DNA from: Hibiscus mutabilis
Lineage: Eukaryota > Streptophyta > Magnoliopsida > Malvales > Malvaceae
DNA length: 64,000 bases
Assembly (NCBI GenBank): GCA_019671005.1
Contig: CM033725.1
Coordinates: 31,213,338-31,277,337, forward strand
Reading direction: 5' to 3'
Below, in pieces: positions 44,544 through 56,370 of the stretch. Below the pieces are notes generated by a model that had not been told where the DNA came from, ran no database searches, and worked only from the letters and a program-made list of their open reading frames with translations. The first letter of the stretch is position 1; the number at the start of each line of letters is the position of its first letter. The position numbers were made by a program, and so were the translations under genes.

Positions 44544-45984
44544 TGTTGCGCGTAATAAGTGCTTCCTAATTGTGCAAGTGTACACATCGCAAGTTATAGT
44601 ATAAAAGATATCATCTCCATAGGGATTGGTGCCACTTAAAGAATCTAATCTCTTGCACTGTAAAAGTAAAAACACAAGTAGGTGATTGTAGAAGTTCTAA
44701 CTAATAACTAAACTAGAGAACAATAAAATTAAAGAAGATGTAAATAAATGAGAGAGAGTAGGCTGGGTTATCGTGAGTTGAGGTGTGATAGTCAGAAGGA
44801 TCGTCTTGGCAAAAGAGTGCAGCGACAACTCAGTTGTCGTGGCAACTGGCCCAGATAGGTTTCCTTCGCAACTAGTAGAACGGTTGCCTGGGAAATTGAC
44901 TAGGCAATTGTTTGTGCGGCTGGGCAGCAAACTTCAAGGTTCGGTAGAGTGTTCTTCAACGGTTTCATCCCATCCCTAAGTTGAAACTCTAGCTAATTGT
45001 GCATGCCTCGATAGTACATCCCTGCGTGAATCAATGATGAACAACAACCAATCTTGCATTCATCTTAGCTGTTGAAATCCTAAACTTATTCCTAATCCGG
45101 AGTAGTCTTCACCATCGATAGATTGAATAAAGACTATACTTATTCGTTTCTTGAATCTAACTCTCCCGATATTAGATAAATAGATAGATTTACGAGATCC
45201 TCTCCCAATTCACTCGCAAACAAGAATAAAAATCAAGAATGAGTAAACCTTGAATTGAAAGTGCAAACTCTATTACCTAAACAAAATCCAACCATTTCTC
45301 ACAACCACAAAAGACAATAACCCTAGCCAAATAGATTTAGTTCATGGCTAGGTTCAAAAGAAACACAAAATAAAGTTCTCCTAACATAAACCTAATCGAA
45401 AAAGAAGGAAAAAGATGAAGATGTTGAAGCCTCTTGTCGATTTCTCTCCTTTCAATCGCCCTCTTGAGTTGACAGCTTGGGGTTCTTTAAATAGGAGATG
45501 GCTAGGTCAAAGTATTTCTTGGGGAGGAAGTCAAGTTGGAATTAAATACTTTTAAAGAATATAATTCTTTATTATATTTAAATTCCTCGTAGATCTTCTC
45601 CTACCTTCTTGGGATTTAATCTCTCTTTAACCTCTTCATGGAAATCCAACTCCTTTAGGATTTTTCTTTGCTCCACGCCATACTGGTTTTATTCAGTCAT
45701 CAATCGGCAACCACTTCAGCTTTTCTCTTCTTGTCGATAATAGCCTTGGCAACTGGCCTGTCATATCGTTCCTGCACTGCCCTAGCAACTGTGTCGACAT
45801 ATCCTTTCTGCACTGCCCTGGCAACTGATTCTGCACACACAAAAACAACTATCGGCACCATCTTTTTTCACAAAATTAAGCAAAATATGAAATCAAGCTT
45901 GAACACCAAGGAATTAATGAAAACATGTATGTATGGCTAATAATGCAACTAATATGAGCCTAAATTACTTTTGGACACTTAACA
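44544..45984 (-). repeat. Athila C 3' LTR, 1441 bp
   Basis: Plus-strand TGTTGCGCG to CTTAACA. The landmark GTGCAAGTGTACACATCGCA (44572) matches Athila A and B LTRs. It holds GTTGTCGTGGCAAC (44833-44846) and a 36-bp tandem repeat at 45749-45828. Confidence 0.88.
45749..45828. repeat. 36-bp tandem repeat in Athila C LTR
   Basis: Units of 36 bp at 45749-45784 and 45785-45820, each starting GCAACTG and ending CTGCACTGCCCT plus one base, with a partial third copy. Confidence 0.85.
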
Positions 45985-46005
45985 TGCCCCCAAACTCGAA
46001 CTATT
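45985..46005 (-). other. Athila C polypurine tract
   Basis: Minus-strand GTTCGAGTTTGGGGGCA directly upstream of the LTR start TGTTAAGTG. Confidence 0.82.
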
Positions 46006-46695
46006 GCTTGTCCTCAAGCAATGCAAACTAATAATTACCCGTCAAGACTTCAATTTTCACAAACTTAGCTTCGAACTTGATTTCAATCCTCATAACCATG
46101 GCACAAAGTATGATTGACTTTTCATTTTTCGGACAACTTAGGAGTTACTCAGAATCAAACTATAACCGTGGCACCTCTAGTGATTTGTTTAGTTTTCTTA
46201 AAATTTTCTTTTATTCGAGTAGAGCCAGCTTCAGACACCTCTAGCGATTAATTTTTTTTGCACATACTAGAGCCAGTTTCGAGCACCTCTAGTAATCAAC
46301 CAATTTTTATTTTATTAACCCAATTTTTTAACTATCAACCTAAGTTCGCTAGAATTCCTTAAATCAATCAGGCCACAACAGTGTTTCATCAAGTTTAGCA
46401 TTATACTAGGATTCTAAGTGTTTCCAAGGTTATCCTAGAATAAAAAGTTGTATCAATTAAGTACATTGGCAATGTCATCATCGGATATTCATCAAGTCTA
46501 AGCAATTCTTGTTCCAACTAAAGGCATGGCAAGCAATTTATGTGTCCTATATGCAATACTTAAGATGAATGCAACTAAACATGACAACTAACTAGTAACA
46601 ATCCCCCACAAACTCGAGTGAGGCATTGTCCTCAATGCATGCAAAGAAATTAAAAGGAAAAAAATTAAAGAAAGAAAAAAAATGAGAATGACGAC
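46006..46695 (-). other. Athila C 3' non-coding region with second PPT-like block
   Basis: 690 bp without a gene. At 46601-46640 there is a second copy of the polypurine neighbourhood (minus strand CTCGAGTTTGTGGGGGAT preceded by GCATTGAGGACAATGC), like the true tract at 45985. Around 46169-46310 the unit CACCTCTAG(T/C)(G/A)AT occurs three times with GAGCCAG between, a short degenerate tandem repeat. Confidence 0.7.
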
Positions 46696-48211
46696 TTACT
46701 CCGAGAGCTCATCGTAGTGGATGAGTAGTTTCTTTTTTTCCGGTGTCTTGATTCTTTTGCTTGAACGCAATGGTTGCTTCCTTGTTGCCGGTGGTGGAAC
46801 CGATCCTTGTACGGGTGTGTCCTGATCGTCCTTATCATCCTCTTCTTCAATGTCAATGGCTTTTTGCTTGGGCTTGGAAGATTCGACTGGTGTGATCTTT
46901 GTTGGTGCAATAGAGGACTCGTCCAAATCTAAAAAATCAGACAATGTTTCAGTACGAGTTGGGTCAGGCATAGGTGTTTTACCTTTGTCTTTTGCAGTGG
47001 TTGCCGATGCATCTTCAGTCTCGGTTGCCGCGGCATCTTCAGTGTGGGTTGTCGTGGCAACTGTTGGGGCAGGTGCTCTGTACGTTGCCACAACATCATC
47101 TGTTACGGTTGTCGTGGTAAGAATTTCAACAGGAAAGATAAGGAACGGCTCTCGGTTGTCCGGGTAATTTTCTTGGATGACTTGGGTGATGGCATTGTTG
47201 TGGTCCTTCATGTACCGCATGAACATTAGTTGGTGGGCTTCAACCTGCTTAAGGTAGTGTGCCAGCGGTTGTAAGAGTGCTTCAAGTTGTCCTGGGGTTG
47301 CTGGCCGAGTTGGCTGGGCATCAGTGGTGGTTTCTGCATCAGGAATTGTCGAGGTGGTAGGAGTTACCACGACAACTGTAAGCGTTGGGGATTTTATCGA
47401 TGCCTCTCCCATTAACTTTCGTATTTGTGCTCGATTCCAACCGAACTTTGGTAGTTCCTTTTCATCGGTTGGCTTACTTCGAACATGTGCCTCCTTGCAA
47501 AAAGTGGATATTAGGTAAGGGAAGAAAAGAGAACCCTTGTCTTTTGTGCTACATACAAAAATCTCATTACAAATAATTTTGCCAATGTTAATGATGTGAT
47601 TATGCAAGATAGAACGTATGAGCAAAAGACGAGGTGTATCAATGGTAGTATTGTGTGTGGTGGGCATTAAAGAAGTTTTAAGAAACTTATTCCATAATTT
47701 TGCCTTGAGTTTAACCGGAGGCGGTTTACCGTGCCCTTGTATTTACCATCATTCCAATGAGTTTCCGGTAGAGTGAGGTCTTGAAGCACCTTCTCGAGTT
47801 GCTTGGGCGTGAGTTGATCAACAAAAGCTTGATACTCGTCCTTCTCAATGTAGTGCCCGTAAAAGGCGTTGATACTCCTGGTGCTTATGATGATAGCTTT
47901 GTCGCGGACAAACACACAGGGATTGTTCGGGTTAGGCGAGTGAGCATAGAATTCTCTTACCCATGAGATGTTGCCCGGTTTCGGTTGATGGCAAAAGATT
48001 TGCCACTTTTGATATGCGATCCTTTGGAAGTTGAAGGGCTCAAGGCCATAGTCTTGATGAGAATTGGAGTATTCGAAGCCTTGTTCTTCGCAAATCTTTT
48101 AGCTTTCAAACTTGGCGTGAATTCATTCTTTAACCGCCAGTGTAGCAAATCTCTTGTAGTTCGTTCTTGGGAGGAGCTTGGCCGAGTGAGAGTTTTGTGT
48201 TTCAAAGCCAT
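46696..48211 (-). pseudogene. Athila C env-like ORF
   Basis: Three consecutive open stretches in different frames (47957-48211, 47667-47915, 46696-47667), so two frameshifts. The N-terminal part is basic (RLKNEFTPSLKAKRFAKNKA). The middle has the plant retroelement domain also seen in Athila A: INAFYGHYIEKDEYQAFV, LTLPETHWND, then LLIRSILHNHIINIGKII and SLFFPYLISTFCKEAHV. The C-terminal 200 residues are low-complexity: Thr/Ala/Pro-rich, with acidic runs (DIEEEDDKDDQD) and a basic KRIKTPEKKK near the end. Position after integrase and before the polypurine tract is that of the Athila env-like gene. No membrane anchor is obvious. Confidence 0.78.
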
Positions 48212-48723
48212 GGTGTTTCTTGGTTATGGATCGGTTTGAACTAGTGGAAGAAAATATGGAATGAAATTTTGAGAGTAGCAAGAAGAAGAAAAGATTTGGA
48301 GTCTTGGAAGTTTAATTGTGAAGGGAGGTAGAAAAGAAAGAATGGATGGATAATTAAGATGGTGGGTGAGATGGATGTGAGGGAAAGTAAGAAAGAAGGT
48401 GATTGGATGGCTTGGGCGGCACACAATGATGAGGAAGGGGAAGGGTTTGTGGTCGGCTATATAGGGATATTTTAGTGAAAAATTTAGGCTTGATTTGGGC
48501 CTTAGAATTAGCCCATAGGTTCCCTTGTTTGAATAGACTTCCATCTTGGGTATAACTTCTCTTGATCTTGGACTCTTTTCCTGAAAACAAGATTTAAAAG
48601 AGCATTAAAAATAAAATAAAAATCTTATCCTAAAAAATGTGGAAAATCAAATAAAATAAAATAAACAAAAATTAAAATTAAAATAGTAGGAGAGCATATT
48701 CATTAATCTCCTAAAGTGACCAC
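48212..48723 (-). other. Spacer between Athila C env-like ORF and integrase
   Basis: About 510 bp, AT-rich. No domain recognised; open frames here are short and unsupported. Confidence 0.5.
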
Positions 48724-49735
48724 TTATTTGTTATGCTCCTCATGGGCACCATTATAGTGCTTCAATCTTTTTCCGTTAACTTTGAATTCGTATCTGTCAG
48801 TGGTGGACCTGATTATCATGACACTATGGGAGAATGGCTTGACTACTTCGAATGGTCCTGACCATCTTGATCTCAGTTTTCCCAGGAAAAGTTTCAGCCG
48901 AGAATTGAATAGGAGAACTAGTTGCCCTGGCATGAATTGTCATGGCAATAACTTCTTGTCATGCCATTTCTTTGTTTTCTCCTTATACATTCGTGCATTG
49001 TCATAGGCGAGTGCACAAAATTCTTCTATCTCATTGAGATCTAGTAAACGCTTTTGTCTGGCACTCTCCCAATCCATATTCACGGGGACATTCCCAGGGG
49101 TGTTTTGAATGCAGTTTGGTAAGCCCAAAGTGCTTCGTCTAGTCTTGTAGACCAATCTTTCCGAGAAGGATTTACAACCTTCTAGAGGATATTCTTCAAT
49201 TCTCGGTTGGAAATTTCTGCTTGCCCATTATTTTGTGGATGATATGCCGTGGCAATTTTGTGCGACACGCCAAAGCATTGCAACATCTTGGCAATAAGTT
49301 TGTTGTCGAAGTGCTTGCCTTCATCATTGATAATTGCTCTTGGCATCCCAAATTGTGTAAATATATTTTTCTGCAAGAATCGTTGTACGGTCTTGGAATC
49401 ATTAACGGGAACTGCAGCGGCTTCAACCCAATTGGACACGTAGTTGACGGCAAGTAGAATGTAGAGGTTGCCGAATGAAGATGGGAAGAGTCCCATGAAA
49501 TCGATCCCCCATACATCGAACAATTCCACCTCAAGGATGTTTTGGAGTGCTATCTCATGTCGTCTAGAGATATTGCCCATCCTCTGGCAATGATCACATT
49601 GCTTGTAAAACTCTTGGGCATCTTTGTAAAGTGTGGGCCAATACAAACCAGATTGCAAGACTTTGGCCGCGGTACGTGTTCCTCCAAAATGTCCTCTATA
49701 GGGTGAAGAATGGCATTGCCGGAGTACATTCTACT
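48724..49735 (-). pseudogene. Athila C integrase
   Basis: The zinc finger has CHSSPYRGHFGG and CDHCQRMGN. The core has Asp in VWGIDFMG, Asp in AIINDEGKHF and Glu in NNGQAEISNRE, so the DDE triad is complete in one open stretch (49182-49658). A frameshift near 49170 and a TGA at 48940-48942 interrupt the C-terminal part, which keeps KKWHDKKLLP, GQLVLLFNSRLKLF and RSRWSGPFEVV. No chromodomain follows. It is the best preserved Athila integrase in the window but still broken. Confidence 0.9.
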
Positions 49736-49904
49736 GCTCCTCTTCAGGGACACATCGGCATATAACCTGATCTGCACATTATTTAAACAAAAGAGGCTCG
49801 TCCCAAAAATAATGCTTAGCACCATGGCGGAACCGCTTCTTTCATGGTGAGTAAGGCCATGAGGTAAAATACCACAAACAAGGAATTTAACTAAATCAGT
49901 GTAC

Positions 49905-50070
49905 TAGGGTATTGCTGAGGCAACTAGGCTTGCCGAGGCGTATGCTTCTGGAGTCGCTGAGGCATCAGGGGTTGCCAAGGCATGTGCACTTGGTGTTGCC
50001 GTGGAAACTACTTCAGTGGTTGCCAATGTATGTTCAATGGGAGTTATCGAGGCATCAAGAGTTGTCGAGG
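49905..50070 (-). repeat. Ala/Ser/Thr-rich in-frame repeat inside Athila C pol
   Basis: Between RNase H and integrase, Athila A reads PNEHLLAVDAIPWYADIV. Athila C has the same start and end (DAFPDEQLL, then SAIP and YTDLVKF) but with about 50 extra residues between, made of units such as TTLDAS, ATPDAS and ATPEAYAS, encoded by repeats of GATGCCTCGRCAACT. The frame stays open through the insert except for one TAG at a conserved Trp right after it. Confidence 0.75.
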
Positions 50071-50138
50071 CAACTAACAGTTGCTCATCCGGGAATGCAT
50101 CGCATATCTCTAATCCGCGTCCTCCTTCCTATTGCGTT

Positions 50139-50859
50139 CTAAGAGTGACAAGTGATCGGAAACTTGATTCTCTGTTCCTTTCCTATCCTTAATTTCAATG
50201 TCAAATCCTTGTAAAGTAATATCAAACGAATCAAACGAGGTTTGGCATCCCTTTTAGCAAATAGATACTTAATTGCCAAATGGTCTGTATGGACAATTAC
50301 CTTTGTACCAATCAAATAGAACCGAAACTTACCAAATGTAAAAACTGTGGCTAGTAACTCTTTCTCCGTTGTAGTGTAATTCATTTGAGCGCTATTAAGA
50401 GTTTTACTAGCGTAGTATATCACATGAAAAATCTTACCTGTGTGTTGGCCTAGGACTGCTCCTACCGCAAAATCACTCGCATCACACATGAGCTCAAAAG
50501 GTAGTGTCTAATTGGGGCAAGCTTTTCCTTAAGGGTTTCGAATGCTTGGGCGCAAGATTCATCAAATTCAAAAGCTTTGTCATGTTCAAGCAAATTGCAC
50601 AAGGGTTTAGTGATTTTGGAAAAAATATGAATAAACCTCCTATAAAAACTTGCATGTCCAAGAAAGCTTCAGATTCCTTTGACCGAACTTGGTGGTGGTA
50701 ATCTCTCGATCATGTCCACCTTGGCTTTGTCTACTTCGATACCCTTGGATGAAATCTTGTGGCCGAGCATGATTACTTCATTTACCATAAATGGCACTTC
50801 TCCCAATTGAGGACTAGATCGGATTCTTCACATCGTGTCAACACTTTCTCCAAATTGCC
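50139..50859 (-). pseudogene. Athila C RNase H and RT remnant
   Basis: RNase H at 50139-50489 is well kept: MCDASDFAVGAVLGQ with its Asp, YYASKTLNSAQMNYTTTEKE and HTDHLAIKYL. To the right, up to 50859, the RT connection part is readable only in broken frames (GFLGHA-like and FDESCAQAFE regions). RT catalytic motifs are absent, being beyond the deletion junction at 50859/50860. Confidence 0.82.
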
Positions 50860-51161
50860 AACCAATATAGTTTATGTTTCGAAAAGTTTATCAAGGTTTA
50901 ATGAATTGTTAGATGATTAGGTTATATTTTTGTTCGCCTTCGGCTATAATGTATCTAGTCTAGTTTAGGTGTAACATACTAATAAGTTAATAAGATGTGT
51001 AATTAGCTAAACTCAAGTTGGTTTTATTAACATATTGATCTTGTGTTTCAAATTGTATGAATAACCTTAATCTTACTTGAATATTTGATGTAAGTCCAAC
51101 CTTGTTTGTTGGAATGCTTCTTAACTTAGTTTATCTTCTAAACCGATCAAAGGGTATTACA
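50860..51161 (+). repeat. T5 5' LTR, right part
   Basis: ACCAATATAGTTTATGTTTC and the following 100 bp match 62567-62676 of the T5 3' LTR; it ends GGGTATTACA three bases before the primer site. It is the other half of the LTR begun at 39985. Confidence 0.87.
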
Positions 51162-51164
51162 TTT

Positions 51165-51176
51165 TGGTATCAGAGC
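51165..51176 (+). other. T5 primer-binding site, tRNA-Met
   Basis: TGGTATCAGAGC, exact match to the site of T2. Confidence 0.92.
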
Positions 51177-51312
51177 CAAGGTTTAGTCGATTATAGGACT
51201 AAGCTAAGTTTATTGCATCATCATTTGTTACTTGTGCCACCTAAGAGTTATATGGATATGTACTTGTGACTTGTACCTGATAAAGCTCTCTTTTATGTGA
51301 CTAGTCTTTAGA

Positions 51313-52521
51313 ATGTCAGAGACACGTTTGGGTCGAGATAACGAGAGCCCAGCTGGTTCCTCTAATGGAAGAGGAAGCGTGAGAATGAACTAAGAGCAAC
51401 GGGAGCCTCAAAAGACTGTTAAACCTCAACAGGTTCAACATGAAGCTCCTTTTATCCATCATGTTCAACGGGGGTGTCTCCTCAGTATGAAGGAGATGTT
51501 TGATCAATTAGTTACCACCTTGAGCCAAAATTCTCCAATTCCTTCCACTCCTCCTATAGTGGTGTCAACAAGAGCCCCAATTGATAAACTAGCTCAACAT
51601 TGAGCTTATACGTTCTCTGGTGCTGATGATGAAAAGCTGAAGGATGTTGAATATTGGTTATAGGCTACTACAGGATACTAACCAAACAATTACAATGTTC
51701 AGATGAACATAAACTTGAGTGTGACATAGTTTTTTTAGCTGATAAAGCTTTAAGTTGGTGGGACACTACGACCCTTACTGTTCTTGATAATACCATTACC
51801 TGGGAATTCTTCCTCAAGGAATTCTAGAAGAAATACATAAGTGAACAATATCTCACCGAACGTAGAAGACGATTCTTGTATCTAAAGCAATGAGGCAGGC
51901 AGATAGAACAATATGTTAGTGACTTTTGCAAATATTGTAAGTACGAGTTTGAATTTATCAAGGAGAAAGAAAAATGTTGAATGTTTATTGACAGACTCAA
52001 CGATGAATTGGGCCCTATGTTCACAGCTCTAGGGATCACTAACTTTTAGGACTTGGTGAATCGAGCAATTGCCATAGAAGCTAAGATGAAAGCATTGAAG
52101 AAAAGAAAAGAGAATTACTCTAGGAATGACAAAATATCGAGAGACGATAACAAACCCCAATGGCAATCCAAGAAGCCGAAGCATCAACGAGGAAGCTCCC
52201 CAAATTTCTACTCTTCCCCGAAGAGTAATTTCATACCTAAACCTCAAACTATGGTTAATTCTTCTGCACCATCTGTCTCTGTAAACATCATGAGGAATAC
52301 GGGCAGAGATTCACAAGCCCCCGCCTGTAATTTCTATCAGAAGAAGCATGCGAGTCAATTTAGGAGGCAAGCAAATGCTTGTTTCATGTGTGGAGGATCA
52401 GATCACTACATCAAGGATTGTCCCAGAATTAGAACAAGCTTCCAACTCATGTATTAAAGAATTCAAGCCCTATTCAATTACCTCGGGGAAAAGGGCCTAA
52501 GCAAGCTCTGTTTGGTAACTA
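51313..52521 (+). pseudogene. T5 gag, 5' part
   Basis: Opens MSETRLGRDNESP. Capsid landmarks: ALSWWDTT, QYVSDFCKYCKYEF and LNDELGPMFTALGI, with stops at 51391, 51602, 51661 and others. The zinc knuckle CFMCGGSDHYIKDC near 52380 is intact. The gene is interrupted after GNY by the solo LTR; the basic linker and protease resume at 56376. Confidence 0.87.
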
Positions 52522-55500
52522 TGTAACACCCCCAAATCCTAGCCTAGAAGTATTGAAATCAATTGCATAAGTTGATAGCTTAATTGAACCTAGAATTTAA
52601 GCTAAATTGATTAGTCAAGGGCCTAACTGAAAGAATGAATGAAATAAGTGATCAATTTAGAGTGACTATATTGAATTAAATGAGAAAGATGGGGAATGCA
52701 TGCTAAATTCCTTGTTTCCCCTAATGCCCTTGATTAAGTTAATAATAAGGGTTAATTAAGGGACAATTTAGACAATTCACAAATCCAATAACTTGGATTA
52801 GATGTTGTCATCATCTTCTTCATTATCATTCCTATTGCCGTTTGGAAGAGAAGAAAATAGAGAGAAAGAAAGCTTGAGAAATCAGCCATTGTTGAAGGAA
52901 AATTTTAGCTTGCATGTATAGGATTTTGCAAGGAAATTAAAGCTAGAAGCAAATTAAGTATGATTCTACCTTTGTTCAATTGAATAGGCAACTATACTTG
53001 TTGAATTGGACTGTTTTGATGATTGTAGATGAGATCAACTATTGAATATGTTGTTAGATTATTAAATTGTTGCAGAATTATGCAAATTTGAATAATGAAC
53101 ACTAGGTATTATGCTAGAAATTATGTGTATGTGATAGTGTAACAAAGCTAGGTTGCTGGAAAATTGAAATGAGATGTTGAAGTAAGAATTGAATGGTTAG
53201 AACTTGTAATTGAGCTATGGAATTAATGAATTGAACATGATCATGATTAGATATTGTAAAGAATGTGTTAAACAAGCTGAATTGTTAGTAACCAATGCTG
53301 GAAATGAAAGATAAAAGTATGAACATAGTCATATAGCATAGAAACTGTATTAGTAAGAACCTATTGTGTAAACATGCAAAATTAAGCATTGTAACCAACT
53401 TACTCTGTTTTGGCTGCCTTGAATAATGAATTAAAATTGACTAAACATGTTTATCATTTCATATGAAATGAATTATAGGGCCAAAACATTGGTTAAAATG
53501 AATTTAAGGAATTAAAATGTGAATAGGTGCAATCTGCCCAGAATTGCTCTGTTATGGGCGTTCCCTTTGAAAATTCACCAAAAATTGTATAGATCAAATT
53601 CATGGCTGAAATTTTAATGACATGATCCTTAATATGTCTACTTTCATTAGGATAAAACAGAACTGAAAAATGGGTCCTATGCTGTAAACTGTAAATAGAA
53701 ATTGTTGTACAGTGCAAATTGTCCGGACAGTGTAAATGCCCTATCTTTGAACAATAAACTGTATTAATTGACTAAGAAATAAAATGCATATCTTATATGG
53801 TATTAAATAAAATTTTGTTACCTTTCCAAAGGTGTATAGTAATCGAAATTCTGACATGTGGGTTAAAAGATATGACCATTTAAAGGGACAGTGTGCAAAC
53901 TGCCAGGCAGCAGTGTCCTGGACAGTTTGGGACTGTTATTACACCTAGATGCAAACTGTTTCCAAAACAGTTTTGGGACATTGTAACCTGTCCAATTATG
54001 TCTTAAAATGAGGTAATAACAATATGGAGATGAACTAGCAAGAAATGCTTAAAAGAAAGCATAAAAACAGTAGCTAAATGTTAGGTACAAATGTGGTAAC
54101 ATTGCTATTATAATTGTATGACATTATGTGCTTGTTTTGATGAAATGTATGTGTTATGCTTAATAGACCAAGGACAGCAAGTTGGGGAAGAGGAAGATAG
54201 GAGTGGACATCCCAAAGCTAGATGCAAAGGGATTTGGATACAAGACAATTGATTGCTAGGAGTATTGTGAGTGTAACTATCCTTAGGGTTGGGACTAGGT
54301 CCAAACCAACCTTGTTATTGTCTTAATTCAATGTCATTGCCATGTAACATGACCTAATACATATTTGGCTAATTAAGGGAAGAATGACATGTATGACAAC
54401 TTGTTTGATGTCATGATCTATTTGTTTACTTGAGTGTTAAACAAATGACATGAAATGCTTGTCATGTTGCATTGCCTATGCCAAAGGTAAGAAATGGCAT
54501 GCTTGCTTGGAGAATAAGGTACACACATTGCATACATATGCATGTGTTTGTGATTGATATACATGGCTGGTTGAAATTAAATGAACAATGGTACCACTTT
54601 GTATTCATGCCATTCGAATGGCATGGATAGATTTGTCTTGGGAGTTAAGACTCCATAAGCCTAAGGGCTTGGCCTTTGAATGGCATAAACTTGTATTGAA
54701 TAATGAATGGTATAAAGCTTGAATGAAATGGATAATCTACAACCTTGGTAGCTAGTTTGGATAGATAGGAGGGCATGCCTTAGAATCTTGAGCTTATATT
54801 GGCACTATGGTGCATATTGGCACGACGGTGCATATTGGCACTTCACTGCATATTGTTGAAGATTTGATTATCTAGTAAACTGCTTACCAAGGGTGTTATA
54901 AGAGGACTTAATAACTTGAATGAACATTGTTTGCTTGGATGTGTGATATGAACATTGCTTGAATTACAAGGTTCTTGAATGAACTTCCTTGCCTTGAAAG
55001 ATAACACATTAATTGTTGTATAACTAGTTACTTCTCATGAAAGAAATGTATAAATGATGACTTTGTGTAAGAATGCTTACTTGGTAATTGGAGTTTTTGG
55101 TTGCTTGTTTCTAAGCAAGATATTCGAATAGTATACTATGGATATATAATGGATGTTGCTATGTTGAATATGTGGTATGTGAAGCTTGCCTATGATTACA
55201 TCATGTATTTGAATGATGTATGTCATGTAGAGATGAACTTGATTTCTTGAATTACATGTAAACTTGGATATGTATGCTTGGAAATTGGCTAGACTTAGTG
55301 TTTCCTCACTAAGTACATAACTTGTACTTACCACTCTACTCTTCATTCTTCCCATAACAGATTAAAGGCATTATCAAGAGGATATCTTGAGATCGAAGCA
55401 ACACCTTGAAGAAAGCTTGGAAGTATGATTTCATACTCTTTGTATACTCCTAGTTTGGTGGCACTAGAACTTGTAATAGGTAGCCTTGATCATGCATTTT

Positions 55501-56370
55501 TGGTGTGTTTAGGACTAGTATATGTAATGTTTTGTTGGGCCTATCATGTAACCAACTTGATAACTTTAAGCTATGTATATAACTATGTTGGTATGTATAT
55601 ATAAGTATATGCTTCGCATAATGTGAAATTAATCCAATGAATGTTGAATCTTGTTTCATTCGAACAATAGACTAAAATGGTATGATCATGCATTTGTTCC
55701 TATGGCCATTGATTTGAATCGGCAAAGTTGAGATTGAAGCCAAGGTATGTACAAGCATGCATTAACAATGTACTAACTAAGTATGCCATGAAATTGTATG
55801 ACTTGATGGTAAAGAATCAAATGAAATGTGATTAGGGATTACCTTATAGTTCGAATAGGGTATGAATATGTAATAAGAATGTAAGTTGGATGCTTTTTAT
55901 TGAACTTGTTAATTGGTTGAATAAGTAGTATCTTGAGATGCAAGTAAGCTAATTGAAATGTGTTTAGTGACCACATTGTATCAATCAAATAGGGCACTTG
56001 AACTTGTAGTAAGAATGAAAGTTGAATCATGTTTAATAGTAACCTATTGTGAAATATGACACACTTGAGATTGTTGTTTGAATGATGCATGTGAATTGAA
56101 TGGAATAGTAATATGATAATGATAACTTAGGGTATAAGTATGAAATGGAACAAATTAGTACCTAAATTGGCATGCTATGCATGTTGGGTTTGTTTAATGT
56201 GGACTACTTGTATGCATTGTATGACTTGTAATGTTTGGTTTGGGTTATATACATTGTAGGTCAAGTATATCAAGGTTACTTGTTTGACAAGTAACCTATC
56301 TATTGCTTTGCTTTCGCTTTGGTAACGCTCTTGAACCGGGTTACATCTAATCCGGGGAAGGGGTGTTACA
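52522..56370 (+). repeat. Solo LTR with perfect target duplication, 3849 bp
   Basis: Starts TGTAACACCCC and ends GGGGTGTTACA, an 11-bp perfect terminal inverted repeat. It is flanked by AACTA on both sides (52517-52521 and 56371-56375), the 5-bp duplication made by gypsy integrases. There is no internal region, so it is a solo LTR left by LTR-LTR recombination. Its order matches the T2/T3 LTRs: CT-rich leader (52805-52880), donor-like AAG/GTAAGA (GT at 54487), an 18-bp triple repeat (54796), TAAGTAC/GTACTTA arms and acceptor CAG (55360), and the TCCTAG-TTGGTGGCAC block (55448). No gene. Confidence 0.95.
54796..54855. repeat. 18-bp tandem repeat in solo LTR
   Basis: Three units starting ATATTGGCAC at 54796, 54814 and 54832, plus ATATTG. 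They lie at the place where other Tekay LTRs carry GGCGACAGT. Confidence 0.88.

Larger units (their letters stand above)
44544..50859 (-). mobile_element. Athila element C, 5' half missing
   Basis: Minus strand, from the left: 3' LTR, polypurine tract, env-like ORF, integrase, RNase H and a piece of RT, ending at 50859 where T5 LTR sequence resumes. Protease, gag and the 5' LTR are gone. Marked by repeated GTTGYCGNGGCAAC motifs in LTR, env-like ORF and pol. Confidence 0.88.

Noticed and set aside
46850..47167. Ser/Val-rich plus-strand frame
   Set aside because: Antisense of the low-complexity env-like tail of Athila C.
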